Below the pieces are notes generated by a model. That model worked only from the letters and a program-made list of their open reading frames with translations, had not been told where the DNA came from and made no database searches. 64,000 bases of DNA from Eunapius fragilis (Eukaryota > Porifera > Demospongiae > Spongillida > Spongillidae). How positions within the stretch are numbered: the first letter of the stretch is position 1; every line of letters begins with the position of its first letter. The stretch is from NCBI GenBank assembly GCA_963681505.1, contig OY811972.1, positions 4,928,332 to 4,992,331 of the forward strand, given 5' to 3'. Made by a program: the position numbers and the translations under genes. Shown here piece after piece: positions 1 through 10,921 of the stretch.

Positions 1-44
1 ATCATGCAAAAGTGAGATAAAATCATAAATTGAACGGAGGATGG

Positions 45-400
45 AGTAATGGATGTCGCAGAACCAGAACGTGCCACGAGTGCACTCACCACGCCCTCTT
101 CACATTTTAAAGGTCTTGGCCTACCTATACTGCTAGGAGAGGACGTACAGTCCGTAACTGCGCATGTGAGTAGTAGTGCAATTTAGCACTATGAGAACGT
201 GCAATGACATGAGTAATGTATGTCTCAGAATGTGCCATGAGTGCACTCACTACGCCCATTTCAGGTATAGATCTACTTCCTACTTATACTGCTCGGAGAG
301 GATGTACGGTCCCAGCCTGACGGTCCATATGTGTGCATGTACATGTACGCAGTAGCGCATTTAATCAAAGATCACTATGAGAATGTAACATGACATGCAC
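45..400. repeat. two degenerate ~180-bp tandem copies
   Basis: Two head-to-tail copies, about 45-225 and 226-400. Each carries in order a GTGCCA.GAGTGCACTCAC block, a TATACTGCT.GGAGAGGA block and a CACTATGAGAA block. The copies differ by many substitutions and small indels. No coding signal is seen. Confidence 0.7.
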
Positions 401-483
401 TCTTCACATTTTTAATACCGCATCATGACAACTCGATCTCCTCTCTCCCTTGCATATAGTCACTAGTGCCCATGAGGGGGGCC

Positions 484-960
484 CGGGGGTGGGGTGGGGG
501 GGGGGGGGGGGAGGACAAAATTCGATCCAGGACCATGAAGGTGGCTGGGTCTTTTGAGCCACGATCCCTCCCCTCCTTTCCCTCCCTTACCTTCGCTCCC
601 CTCCCTAGATCCCTTCCTTCCCTTCCTTTCCCTCCCTTCCATCCCCTCCTCCACTCCCCTCCCCTCCTCTCCCCTTCCTCCCTTCCCATCTTCCCATGCA
701 TCCCTTTCCCTGCCTCCCTTCCTCCTCCTACCCCTCCCCTCCTTCCAATGCCTCTCATCTTCCTCCCACCCTCCCCTCCCGTCCTTCCCCTGCTCCTCCC
801 ACCCCTCTTTCCCCTCCTACCACTCTCCTTCCCTCTCTTCCTACCTCTCCTACCTCTTCTACCTCTCCCTCCCTCTCCTCCCTCCCCTTCTCTTCTCTCC
901 CTATCCCTCTTCCTCCCTTTCATTTCGCTTCAATTATCTCCCACCCTTTCCATTCCACTC
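484..960. repeat. poly-G run followed by long polypyrimidine tract
   Basis: A G run at about 493-511 is followed by roughly 400 bases that are almost pure C/T on the plus strand (CCCTCC and TTCC motifs). Long open frames here on both strands are composition artefacts: one strand gives Pro/Leu/Ser-only and the other Arg/Gly/Glu-only proteins. I call no gene. Confidence 0.8.
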
Positions 961-2430
961 TTAGTAATCTTTCTCAATCTCCTCTTCGAGTCTAACTTTC
1001 CATTCCCTTTTCTAGAAGTAGCAAGGTGGGTAATATTTGGAATCAGGGCTCCAGCCATTTGCATTATGGTGGGTGTACACAGCAACAGATGTCTGGGTTC
1101 ACAGTTTACTGTACCTTGAACCATGGACAGACCAAAATGTAACTGATTGAATATCACACATGTTGTTTATTAACAGCGACCCAATGGAGATGGATGCATT
1201 TCTCTGCACACTGGACAATATCACAGATGTGGTATCGAGGGTGGCGTGAATAGAACTGACATCTGCTTTTAAAAAATTTTAAAATAACAAAGTTTTAGTT
1301 TCCCTTTTTTATTTACATGTATGTTGCTGGCATGCATATACATGTACGGTTCTTATACATTTAATGTTATATGCAAACTCGGTCAGAACCGTTTGTCATC
1401 AAATGCAATGAGTCTTCTGTAGTGAAGGCCATAGTTCCTAAGGCCGTATTTGGGATTTGCTGCATGCTTTCAAATATCGCAGCTGTCAAGTTTCAAATCA
1501 TAATCTATCATGCATCAGGCCATCAGTGCATGTTTACATGTATATGTGTGCATGACACTATGAGGCCTATATCTGCAGAATAACACACAGATAGAAGCCA
1601 GTTGGCATTTACCCTCCCCCTCCGTTCCATATGACCCATGGGTACTATGCATCATTTACTGCTCTATCAATGTCCCTGAGCAGGGGAAAACGCTCATTGT
1701 CCATTGTTGGAATCAGGTGATAAGTTACGCAAATTTCAGTTGGCATGTACCTATGTACACCTATATGTGTATTCAGACTAACATATATAGATGTGGCCAG
1801 TTGCCATGGGTATAGGGATGATCCAGCATATGGTTGCAAGTAGCCATACATGAATATTATAAGTTTCAACAGTGGCACATGCATATATCATAATGAAATT
1901 AGTTATCTTTTTTAAGTGCGTGCGCTGAGAGCCTTTCTATTACATGTACAACAAATCTTGTTCAACACCTTAGGCAACCTTGTCTAATACAACTGTGATT
2001 AGTGTGATGCATAACAAGTACAAAAGCATCATCACCAAAAAGGCAATAAGAATCAAACTACATGTACATATGCAGAAATCGGCGGTCACCAGGAAAGCAA
2101 TGGTATTCAAAAAGACATCCTATAGCATGTGTTCCGTTGCTAGTACATAGAGGTAGTGTAATTTGAATTTGTGCTGAATTTATGAGTACTAATGGTTCGG
2201 ATTTATTCAAAACAAAGTTAGACTTACTGCAGAGTCCTAAACACAAAGTCCTATCTATTTGCCACCATCTCATGTCAATCAACATTCCATGGGTGAATTC
2301 CATGCATATGGGTGGCTTTGCATCTGGTCATAGCAAACTGACAGTATGTGTGAATGTATAGCATTTTACATGGGCCCCTCCCCCCCCCCCCTCCCTCCCC
2401 CCCTCCCCCCCCAGGCTTTATCAGTGATCC
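961..2430. other. non-coding stretch, no recognisable feature
   Basis: I see no supported gene here. There are scattered TACATGTA-type motifs and a C-rich run at about 2372-2413 just before the retrotransposon fragment. Short open frames show no family signature. Confidence 0.5.
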
Positions 2431-2439
2431 ATTGCAAAT

Positions 2440-3256
2440 TGTTTGATAAGGATGTCCGCGTTGCTGTTTTCAGAATGTACTGCTATAGACACACCTAATG
2501 TCGCATGGCTGCAAGCTCAGCTCAGTCCACACAGTAGGGGTCTTGGGCTCCATTGTCTAGCTAAGCATTCGTCAGCTGCCTACATTTCATCCTTGAGTGC
2601 TTCCAGTTTTTGTTCATCTTGCAAGCACCTAGATGCATCTGTCGAACAATTTAATGAACTTGCATGTCTTCCCTCGAGATGGCATTAGATTTGGATCACC
2701 TTGAGGTTGTGCAGTACCAGAAATCCCTGTCTGATAAAATTGAAGACCATTATCTAGGGGAACTACTTGACAAGGCCTCTCTGCCTGACAAAGCACGACT
2801 GCTCTCAGTTTTTTAACCACATGCAGCAGCCTGGCTCTCAGTTATTCCTTCTGTCGGGCTCAATCTCCATCTTGTCCCAGCTGAGTTCCAAGCCGCTGTA
2901 AAGTGGTGGTTGGGTATTGCTGTTTCTGACAATCCTCTTTGCCCTTTCTGTCCATCCCATGCTTTGGACCCTTTAGGCCACCATGCAAGCATAGGCGGGA
3001 TGTGGTCTCTCGCCAAAAAAGACTCAGAGATGTCCTCTTAGAATCTTACCGACGGGCCTGTTTGGGTCCTCATGTTGAGGTGGAAGTGGTCTGGGGTATG
3101 AAGAACATCGAACACAACCAGCTGACATTCTCATTCCACATTGGGATTTGGGCAAACCAGCAGCCTAGGATCTGACCGTCACATCTACGTTAAATTCAAG
3201 TACTTTACTGATGGGTGGATCTGCAGCTCTGGCAGCTGAGGAGGAAAAAGAATATT
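2440..3256 (+). pseudogene. decayed non-LTR retrotransposon fragment (C-terminal region of reverse-transcriptase polyprotein)
   Basis: Several short frames together match the C-terminal part of a retroelement polyprotein. In order they are: a W-L-Q-A...S-R-G-L-G-L segment (about 2500-2560), an E-F-Q-A-A-V-K-W-W-L-G segment (about 2883-2915), a zinc-finger-like C-P-F-C-P...L-D-P-L-G-H-H motif (about 2940-2985), then A-D-I-L-I-P...L-G-K-P-A-A with a stop and D-L-T-V-T-S (about 3123-3190). The same motif order recurs in the fragments at 3713-4235 and 18986-19704. Stops and frameshifts show it is dead. It ends directly at an (AAT)n tract that may be its 3' tail. The retrotransposon clade is not resolved. 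Confidence 0.65.
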
Positions 3257-3291
3257 TAATAATAATAATAATAATAATAACAGCCTTGTAC
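3257..3291. repeat. (AAT)n microsatellite
   Basis: About 11 uninterrupted AAT units immediately follow the retrotransposon fragment. The insertion at 18986-19704 also ends next to AAT-rich sequence, so this could be the element's 3' tail rather than an independent microsatellite. Confidence 0.8.
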
Positions 3292-3712
3292 ACCGAAACA
3301 TACACACTAATGTTACTATAAGTCCAAAATGATGTCATCAAAGGCATGCAGATGATGGCAGGGATCTCATCAGGATAGCTCCAGCATTGGCCCGTACCAA
3401 AATCAAGCTCAGACGGCCATATAAGGTGGCCAGAGCCCTTGACTTCATACATGTGTCTTTATTTTTACAGGCAATACACAAAGTACATCATGAAAATCAA
3501 ATAACTTAATATGTGTCACGGTCCTCAAAAACAAGACAATCTTTGCCAGCAAAGGTGCCCAGGACTGAGACAGCGTTGCCTTGTACATGTACTTTCACAG
3601 GATTCCTTTGAAACAAAAAGGTCTTATGAGGACAAACAGGTTTGGTTTATTGACTGTGCCTCTTTAAACTAATTGAGTTCACCTTTAGCTTCTTTCCATT
3701 TCTTCTCCGTAT

Positions 3713-4235
3713 GCTTCAGCCTGGTTACCTCCACCCCCTAGACAAAACCTTCATCGGGAGCCCTCAGAATTTGAAGCAGCTGTTAAATGGTGGCTTGGTC
3801 TACCTTTAACGCAGGGTCATTGCTGCCCTTATTGCCCTCCCATTGAATTAGATTTCTTTAGCTGCAGGCATGGAGGCGATGTGGTTTCATGCCACAATAC
3901 ACTTCATGACATCTTCGGAGAATTTTGACACTGTGCCTGTTTAGGACCACGGTTGGAGATGGGTAGTGGGGGGGGGGGGGGGGGGTGCTCTAATCAGCCG
4001 ACTTCTTGCAGATATCAGGCTCCTAACTGGGACCTGGGCAGACCAGCTGCCTTTGACCTGTCTGTCACATCTATGCCCAGTTCAGTAATTTAACGGAAGC
4101 GAGTATGACAGCGGGTGCAGCAGCTTTCTCTGCAGAGACCAGAAAGCACAATTGTGAATGTACAGAACTAGGATGGGGGTGTGCATCCCCTTAGTTGTGC
4201 GACTTATGGTTGCTGGGGCTCTGAGCAAGACTAAA
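3713..4235 (+). pseudogene. second decayed fragment of the same non-LTR retrotransposon family
   Basis: One frame reads A-W-L-P...E-F-E-A-A-V-K-W-W-L-G, then C-P-Y-C-P, then C-R-H-G-G-D-V-V-S-C-H-N-T-L-H-D, then a stop (about 3718-3930). After a 23-base G run (3968-3990) the element continues in other frames with L-G-R-P-A-A-F-D-L-S-V-T-S (about 4043-4080) and T-Y-G-C-W-G (about 4203-4220). The zinc-finger-like cluster is better preserved than in the copy at 2440-3256. Stops and frame changes make it a pseudogene. Confidence 0.6.
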
Positions 4236-4884
4236 TAAATAGTACCAATTTATACACAAGTGGTGTGGTATAATATTTTCATCATTTTTTATTTTTAAGA
4301 AAGCGCAATATGTTTTAAATTCGGAATTAAAGATAGTGTGATTGTAAAGTGATGCATTCTTATACTGATCCCTTTGGCAACATGACAAAACTGTAATCCA
4401 ATATATTGCATGTATTGATAATGTGTGAAATAATAAGTTTTGCTTTGTGATAAATTATAAAAAATCTTTTGAAATACCAGCCCATAAAGCGAATACAGCA
4501 TGCACACATTCTAACACTATTATTAATACATCAAAGTTATTGATTGATTACATCACCTATTAGTAAGCTGCAAAGCTGCAAGCATATATCTCGTGAAGAT
4601 GATTGGAAACACACCTGCAGGCCTGTATTATGTGTCAGACATGCTGGGGTGTGTAAGGTACATTATGTGATGGTCACTGCAAAGTTAAGGATAAACCTCA
4701 CTAAAATTTAGACACTGGGGCATAGAGCCGTGCAGGGTGCAATAATTAAGAGTTGCCAAGAGACTGAGTGATAAATGTGTCAATGCCAGTGATGTCGCGA
4801 CAACAGAATTAATGAACAAATGCAGCACAAACACAAACACAAACACACATGATGACATACACATAACATACAAAACACGCACAC
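4236..4884. other. 3' flank of the LMBR1-family gene, no other feature seen
   Basis: This AT-rich stretch lies between the retrotransposon fragment and the stop codon of the minus-strand gene. It probably contains that gene's 3' UTR. No second gene is supported. Confidence 0.4.
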
Positions 4885-7800
4885 TTAATGTTTGTGCTCC
4901 GGAGCTACTGACTTCTTTGAAGAGATCCTAAATGCCAATGGCTTGAGGAGGTAGGAGACCTCCTGGAGGACAGCCAGGCTAACTTTCCTGCTTAGGATGA
5001 AGAGGGTGGAGATAAAGAACGTCAGGTTGTAGAGGACCATCCATAGCCTGCTCAGCCAAGGAATCCTACCAAACCAGCCGAGGAGGTTGAGGCGAGTCAG
5101 CCCTAAAGAGATGATGTTTTTGTTTTTGAGTCACAACCTCACCTAATGTCATACTATCATACCACCTCACCTAATGTCACACCATCACATTACCACCTCA
5201 CCTTATGTCACACCATCATATTACCAACTCACCTAATGTCACCATCACACTAACCACCTCACCTAATGTCACACCATCACACTAACCACCTCACCTAATG
5301 TCACACAATCACACTACCACCTCACCTAATGTCACACAATCACACTACCACCTCACCTCATGTCACACCATCCACTAACCACCTCACCTCATGTCACACC
5401 ATCACACTAACCACCTCAACTAATGTCACACCATCACACTACCACCTCACCTAATGCCTTCACCTGGAGGGGGAATGCAAAGCTGAGGAGAACCAGAAGG
5501 ATGCAATTCAGTATCATCTATGAGGAGTTTATAGGGGTGATAGGAAAGGAGTGAAAGAATACGAGGAAGGGAAAGAGATGGAGGGGAGAGTGAGGGAGAG
5601 GGTACACGTACATGTAGTTCGTCTGGCGTAAACCACTTATTGTTTGGATGTACATGTAGGCGAATGTAGCATTTGTCGCTGCTATTACCAAAATTACCTG
5701 TACTACTACTTCACACAGCTAGAGTTAGATCTTTTTGAGAAAGTGACAACTGATGTGTTTGCAACGACGTGGCGAGGGGGGGGGGGGGGGTCAGGCAGTG
5801 TCTGGGTAACACAGAAACCTCAACTGATATTTTCCTGGAGCCATGTAAAGGGAAGGAAGGATAGAGGGGAGGGAGGACTGAGGGAGGGGTTGGTGGGGGG
5901 GGGGGGGGTAGAGGGGGAGGGAGAGTAGAGGGAAGGGAGGGTAAAGGGAAGGGAACACTGCATAATAATTTGGATTTACAATTTATTTACTATTAAGCAA
6001 ATGTGGTGCAAATATGGTACATGTGTATATGCGACATCAACACCATAGTAAATATACAGCTTTCATTTACTGTAGTGGAAATGATATCTTGCACCTGCAT
6101 TTGATTAATAGTAAATACTCCTAATTATTATGCAGTGGAAGGTGGGGGACCTGGTATGTAGTGAAATCCCCTGTTTCGTATAATCTTGGATGGCAGCACG
6201 CAGATCAGATTGATTATTGGGATGCCAAAATGACTGTTGTCTTAATACATGGGGTACATGTTTGGTCTGAGTCTATGTCTATTTGATGCAACTAACCTTA
6301 TTCATGGACGTAGCCCGACGCTCAGGTAGAAGGCACTTGAACAAAGGGTTGCAATATAGCCCCAGCACTCCAGCACACATCACATACCTCCATTATGGCG
6401 AGGGTTAAGGAAACTGGCATGTGGACTGCTTCAGTATTATATGAGGGAAGTGAGAACACACAGGAACATTAAAAGGAGTCACATAGTGCTGCCTAGGGGG
6501 TCACACAGTGCTGCCTAGGGGGTCACACAGTGCTGCCTAGGGGGTCACACAATGCTGCCAAGGGGGTCACAGTGCTGCTTAGGGGGTCATCCAGTGCTGC
6601 CTAGGGGGTCACCCAGTGCTGCCTAGGGGGTCACATAGTGCTGCCAAGGAGGTCACGCAGTGCTGCCTAGGGGGTCACACAATGCTGCCAAGGGGGTCAC
6701 ACAGTGCTGCCTAGGGGGTCACACAATGCTGCCAAGGAGGTCACAGTGCTGCTTAGGGGGTCATCCAGTGCTGCCTAGGGGGTCACCCAGTGCTGCCTAT
6801 ATGTATGCTAGGTACTACCCCAACATACATTGTAGTTTCCGTGAAACGTATCTCAATTGTGTGGGGAATTTATAACCACAAAGAAATACTTCCTGCAATT
6901 AGTTACCCACAGCAGGCAGGGTAACAGCAACATTGACATCACAAAGTCTGCACTCTGACAGAAAGGAAACCAGAACACACTAACACATACTCTGCACCCT
7001 CCCTCCTCACCCCCTCCCTCCCTCCCCACCATGTTGCACTTGTACTGCTATGTAAGGGCCGGGACTCACATAGGCACGCAGGCGAGCACTAATAAGAATC
7101 AATCACGTGGTACACTCAACATGCACGTGTTGTACACACGACACACCTACAGGGGGAACGATATCCTAAGGGACAAGGGGTACAACAATATTGTAAAAGG
7201 GGGGTTGGCGTGGGGTTGGGGGAGGAGGAGGATACAATATGACCAACACCTCAATTCCAGCACCCACAGGCCCCAGGTAGGAGGTGCTGGCCTGGCCTAG
7301 CAGGTACTCCTCCATGGCAGGGGCGAGGTCCAGGGAGAGGGAAACACAGTTGACGGCCACTAGGAGCAGACAGAGGAGCGTCATGGCCAGCAGGAAGAGG
7401 AAGCACAGCGGATAGAGCACCCTCCTCTCCCAGGGGGAGGAGTTCTGATGGCGCTCTAATTTAAGAGAGGGAGGAGTGTGTGGAGGTTGGGACGATGAAA
7501 GAGCAGGAGGGAAGGAGAAGAGGGAAAGAAAGGGGGAGATGGAGAGAGGAGGGAGGGAGAAACGGAGAGAGGGAGGGAGAAAATGAGAGGGAGAGGGGGG
7601 GTGGGGAAAACGAAGGGAGGAGAGGAAGGGGTTAAGTTGGGATACATACATGTACATGTACATTAGGTATCAAAACAAACCTAACTCCTGTCTGGTTTGT
7701 TGGAGGTGCGACAGGGAATAGTCCAACTCGCTTCGCTCCATGGACAGCTGGTTTTTGCCATGTTCGGCCACTGCAGAATGGTACAAGATGGAAGGACCAA

Positions 7801-8231
7801 ATGTATTGGCAATGGTAAGGCAGAAGGTGATGTTGGATTAATGGTGAAGGGGGAGGGGGAGGGGGGTGCATGCAGAAAGAGAGACAAACATTTTTTCCTT
7901 CTCTGTAAGGATGCTTCCTCCAGTTTGAGCTTCTCAATCTCCTCTTCCACAAAGCCATGAGGCTGGGGAGGAGAATGGGGGGGGGGGGGGGGGGGGGGGA
8001 TGGCACAGATGTACATCAGCTGCCACACGCCACACAACCCCCCACACTCCTTATATGTGCGTGTGAAGAGTACGATTGGGTGCGCATGACATGCCATGGG
8101 AGTATGGAATGGATGGAATACAAACCTGAAGGCCCCATGCATTAATAGACCTCACATGAATAGACGCTACCCACTCCCTGTGAACAATAGTGTTGTGTGT
8201 ACAAGCACACAAACACACAAACACACACACA

Positions 8232-8267
<36 letters not shown>

Positions 8268-9329
8268 CACACACACAAGTGCACAACCAACTCCCATGTA
8301 AAACGCACGAACACCAAAGGGGGTGTGGCCCTAAGCTGACCTTTGGTTTAACGATGACCTTCCCCAGCACTGTGAAGAGGCAGGAGAAGCCGATGGGCGT
8401 GCACACAGCCGTGAGGGAGACCCCAATCACGGACACCAGGGAGTAGAGGAGGGGCACCTGGTCCAGCCATGTGCTGGGGGACTGGAGAGAAGGCTAGGTG
8501 GCAGCACAGACTATATAGTACATGACACACACAAGGGGCACTGCAATGGAAGCTGGAGGTGACATTAATTAGATCAGGAAGGAAAAGAAGAGGGGCTTCA
8601 TTGGATACACAATGGCTCTAGGAAGTTAATACAGGCCTTTGGGGGTTAAAACAGGCCTTAAGGAAACAATACAGGCCTTTGGGGGTTAAAACAGGACTTA
8701 GGGGGCTAACACAGGCCATTCCGGTTACGCAAATGCATGTGCTACGAGTGTATTCCTAACTTACTAAGATACTGCCTGAGAAGTCGACCAATAACTGCGC
8801 AAATCCCAAAGCCAGAATTGTCACAAACATAAGTAGAATTAGAGTCTCATATATGCGGGACTTGATACCCTGTGGAGAAAAGGAGGTAAGGGGAAATACA
8901 AGTAAGAGGAGGGTAAGGTGAGGGTACGAGAAGTTAAGGGGAAGGGGAAAAGGATGTGCTAGCTACAGTACGGAGTGCATTTACAGTAATGTACATGTAC
9001 ACAGAGATGTGTACAGTAAAGAATATAATGTATCCCTGATGAGGAGTGTACAGTGAGGAGTGGAGTGTGGTCTGTACATGGAGGGTGCAGTAATGCGTGT
9101 CCTGTGGAGTACCTTCTTCCATCCAGACAGCCCTTCTGATTCCATGAAGAAGTATGCAAATGGAAGAAGAAGGAACAAAGAAACGTTGCAACCTACAAAA
9201 ACTGTGTTCCAAAGGCCTGAAGGGAAGGGAGAAGGGGTGAGTAATATGAATATGGTACATAGTAGAGAGTACATGCATACTGTGGTGTGTGTGTGTGTGT
9301 GTTTGTGTGTGTGTATGTGTGTGTGTGTT

Positions 9330-9392
<63 letters not shown>

Positions 9393-10073
9393 TAAAGCGC
9401 CTAGGATAATGACAGCAAGCGTATCTAGGCGCTGGCAATGAGCGTCCCTATAAATATGTGGTAGCGATACTCTAAAATAAAAATAAATAAAAAAACATGA
9501 GTAGCGTCAGTACAAACCTCTAACTAGAGAGGTGTTCAGCCACTTGATGTAGTAGCTGTCAGGGTACAGTACGAGTATCTCGTTGCCCAGAATGGACGCC
9601 GGAAGAAGCAGTACGGAGCCGAGACACACACAGAGTGCGAACGCGCACAGCCATGCACTGCAGAGCGAAGACGGTAAAAAGGTGGGAGGAGGCAGAGGGG
9701 TGGGGCAGGGTAACCGTTGCGATAGCGGGATGATATCACCTACCTGACTCTGTATACGATAGCGTCGTCATGCCCTGAACGGTGGAGAAGTGAACATAAA
9801 ATTTGTTTTTCAGTTCTCTTATCGTTAACCTATGATAAGCTATAGCTACCTCACCTGAATAGCATTCCTCTCTCGTGTGCTGTTTTCTGAAGACCTCAAC
9901 GATAGCGCACGAGGCCAAATAAAGTAACAACGCAATGAGAAGGCATATCTGGTTGGCACCCGGGGAAAAAAAGATTAAAAAAAAAGAAACCCGGCAAAGC
10001 CCCTCACAATAGCTTCGCGCACACTGTCGTTGAAATTCCTCTGACGCTCTTCGTCCAGTTGGTTAACATCCAT
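4885..10073 (-). CDS. lmbr1l: LMBR1/LMBR1L (limb region 1 / lipocalin-receptor) family multi-pass membrane protein, 13 exons
   Basis: Exons in coding order: 10073-10008, 9948-9855, 9774-9744, 9657-9518, 9216-9113, 8869-8765, 8481-8341, 7962-7890, 7770-7681, 7455-7236, 6387-6297, 5517-5451, 5102-4885. All introns are GT-AG. Lengths sum to 1440 bp, giving 479 aa plus stop with every phase matching; vertebrate LMBR1/LMBR1L are about 490 aa. Diagnostic segments are P-F-A-Y-F-F-M-E-S-E-G (exon 5), T-A-V-C-T-P-I-G-F...K-V-I-V-K-P-K (exon 7) and G-L-T-R-L-N-L-L-G (exon 13). About nine hydrophobic segments are visible (near residues 25-42, 66-88, 116-133, 152-174, 190-212, 298-323, 347-366, 387-404, 428-447). 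A charged cytosolic linker falls in exons 8-9. In vertebrates LMBR1L is a lipocalin receptor at the plasma membrane and ER that modulates Wnt signalling; function here is inferred from family only. Exons 4, 8 and 9 use GTTTGT donors. Introns are small but repeat-rich. LMBR1 and LMBR1L cannot be told apart by eye. Confidence 0.93.
5133..5450. repeat. minisatellite of ~31-33 bp units containing a copied splice donor
   Basis: About eleven units carry ACCTCACCTAATGTCACACC followed by ATCACACTAACC. The array fills the last intron of the LMBR1-family gene and abuts exon 12. On the coding strand each unit carries CATTAG followed by GTGAGG, identical to the end of exon 12 and its 5' splice site at 5451/5450. 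Confidence 0.9.
6478..6800. repeat. minisatellite, ~22-24 bp units
   Basis: About fourteen units of GTGCTGCCTAGGGGGTCACA, with variants TGCCAAGG, AATGCTG and TCATCCA, lie in the intron between exons 11 and 10 of the LMBR1-family gene. An open frame through the array is a by-product of the repeat. Confidence 0.9.
7970..8003. repeat. poly-G run in intron
   Basis: A nearly pure G run lies just beyond the exon 8 acceptor (plus-strand view). On the coding strand it forms a C-rich polypyrimidine tract directly upstream of the acceptor at 7963-7964. Confidence 0.7.
8198..8278. repeat. (CA)n microsatellite
   Basis: An interrupted (CA)n with AAACAC variants in intron 7 of the LMBR1-family gene. Long Cys-Val or His-Thr open frames here are artefacts. 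Confidence 0.9.
8628..8720. repeat. short tandem repeat, ~18 bp half-units
   Basis: Repeats of ACAGGCCTTTGGGGGTTAAA and ACAGGCCTTAAGGAAACA-type units, four to five in number, in intron 6 of the LMBR1-family gene. Confidence 0.7.
9283..9391. repeat. (GT)n microsatellite
   Basis: About 108 bases of GT dinucleotides with occasional TTTGT and TATGT interruptions, in the intron between exons 4 and 5 of the LMBR1-family gene. Confidence 0.9.
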
Positions 10074-10921
10074 AGCAGTGCTCCGTAAATCTAACAGAGG
10101 ACGCACACTCCATTGTTGCAACTCATAATTTTTTTCAAATAACGTACGGCTAATTAGAACAAAGCATTGTTTATGTTGTCAATTGATATGCTTGAGCGCT
10201 TTATTATCAACTTTTGATAACTATCAATCACCACACGTATGTTTGCCTTGGAAGGGTGATTCCTCTACACGCTCCTAGCTACACCGTATTGCTTCGCATT
10301 CATGGCCAGCTTCAAGTGCGAAAGACAATGAATACATTCTAAACGTAGTTGTGGTTTTGTTGGTAAAGCTGCTCGGAGCAATTCAAGAGGAGTAGAAGGG
10401 AGACATCTCTATGAGCAGCTGGGACCAGTACGCGTGATGCTTTATATGAATCGAAGGTACCCGGCCCGAGACCCGATACCCGAGATACGATTGATAAAAG
10501 CTGTGGCTTAGTTTAGTTCAGAATTACCCACTTTGATGGGATTTGGTAGTCGTGCGGGTTGTAAAACCATTGTAGTACAACCATCAGTCGGGTCCCCAGA
10601 CTAGGATTTGGGTAGATTGCATTGCTTGTCCTAGTAGGCATAACGCCAAAGGTACCGTTATAAGAGGGACTATTTCTCCGGAATGGCATGCGGGGGCGGG
10701 GGGCGTAGGGTTTGGATAGGCCATGAACAGATTAATTCTTGTGCTTTCACATTTATGAGTTGATTTTGTAACGCGTATTCGCACGACTGTAATTATTGGT
10801 ATATATACCAAAGCTTGGCCCTGGTCGTGCTTAATTAATACAACTACACCTACGGATTGCGGTTATTGGATCACGCGCGCCTCATCCAATACCATACACG
10901 GTAAAACAAAATACAAAGCCT
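10074..10921. promoter_or_regulatory. divergent intergenic region between lmbr1-like and aquaporin genes
   Basis: About 850 bases separate the two start codons, which point away from each other, so both promoters should lie here. On the aquaporin side there is an ATTGG/CCAAT pair in opposite orientations (10865-10869 and 10886-10890), 30-60 bases before the ATG, which could be NF-Y-type sites. A TATATATACC run lies at 10801-10810. No coding signal is seen. The promoter assignment is inference from gene orientation. Confidence 0.45.

Noticed and set aside
466-1119. A 217-aa plus-strand frame and overlapping frames on both strands
   Set aside because: They lie in a near-pure polypyrimidine tract; the products are Pro/Leu/Ser or Arg/Gly/Glu only and all frames stay open for compositional reasons.
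6660-6875. Plus-strand repeat protein L-P-R-G-S-H-N-A-A-K-G
   Set aside because: It is the 22-24 bp minisatellite translated; it lies in an intron of the minus-strand gene.
8051-8457. Cys-Val and His-Thr rich frames
   Set aside because: Translations of the (CA)n tract; the true exon 7 of the LMBR1-family gene is 8341-8481 in a different extent.
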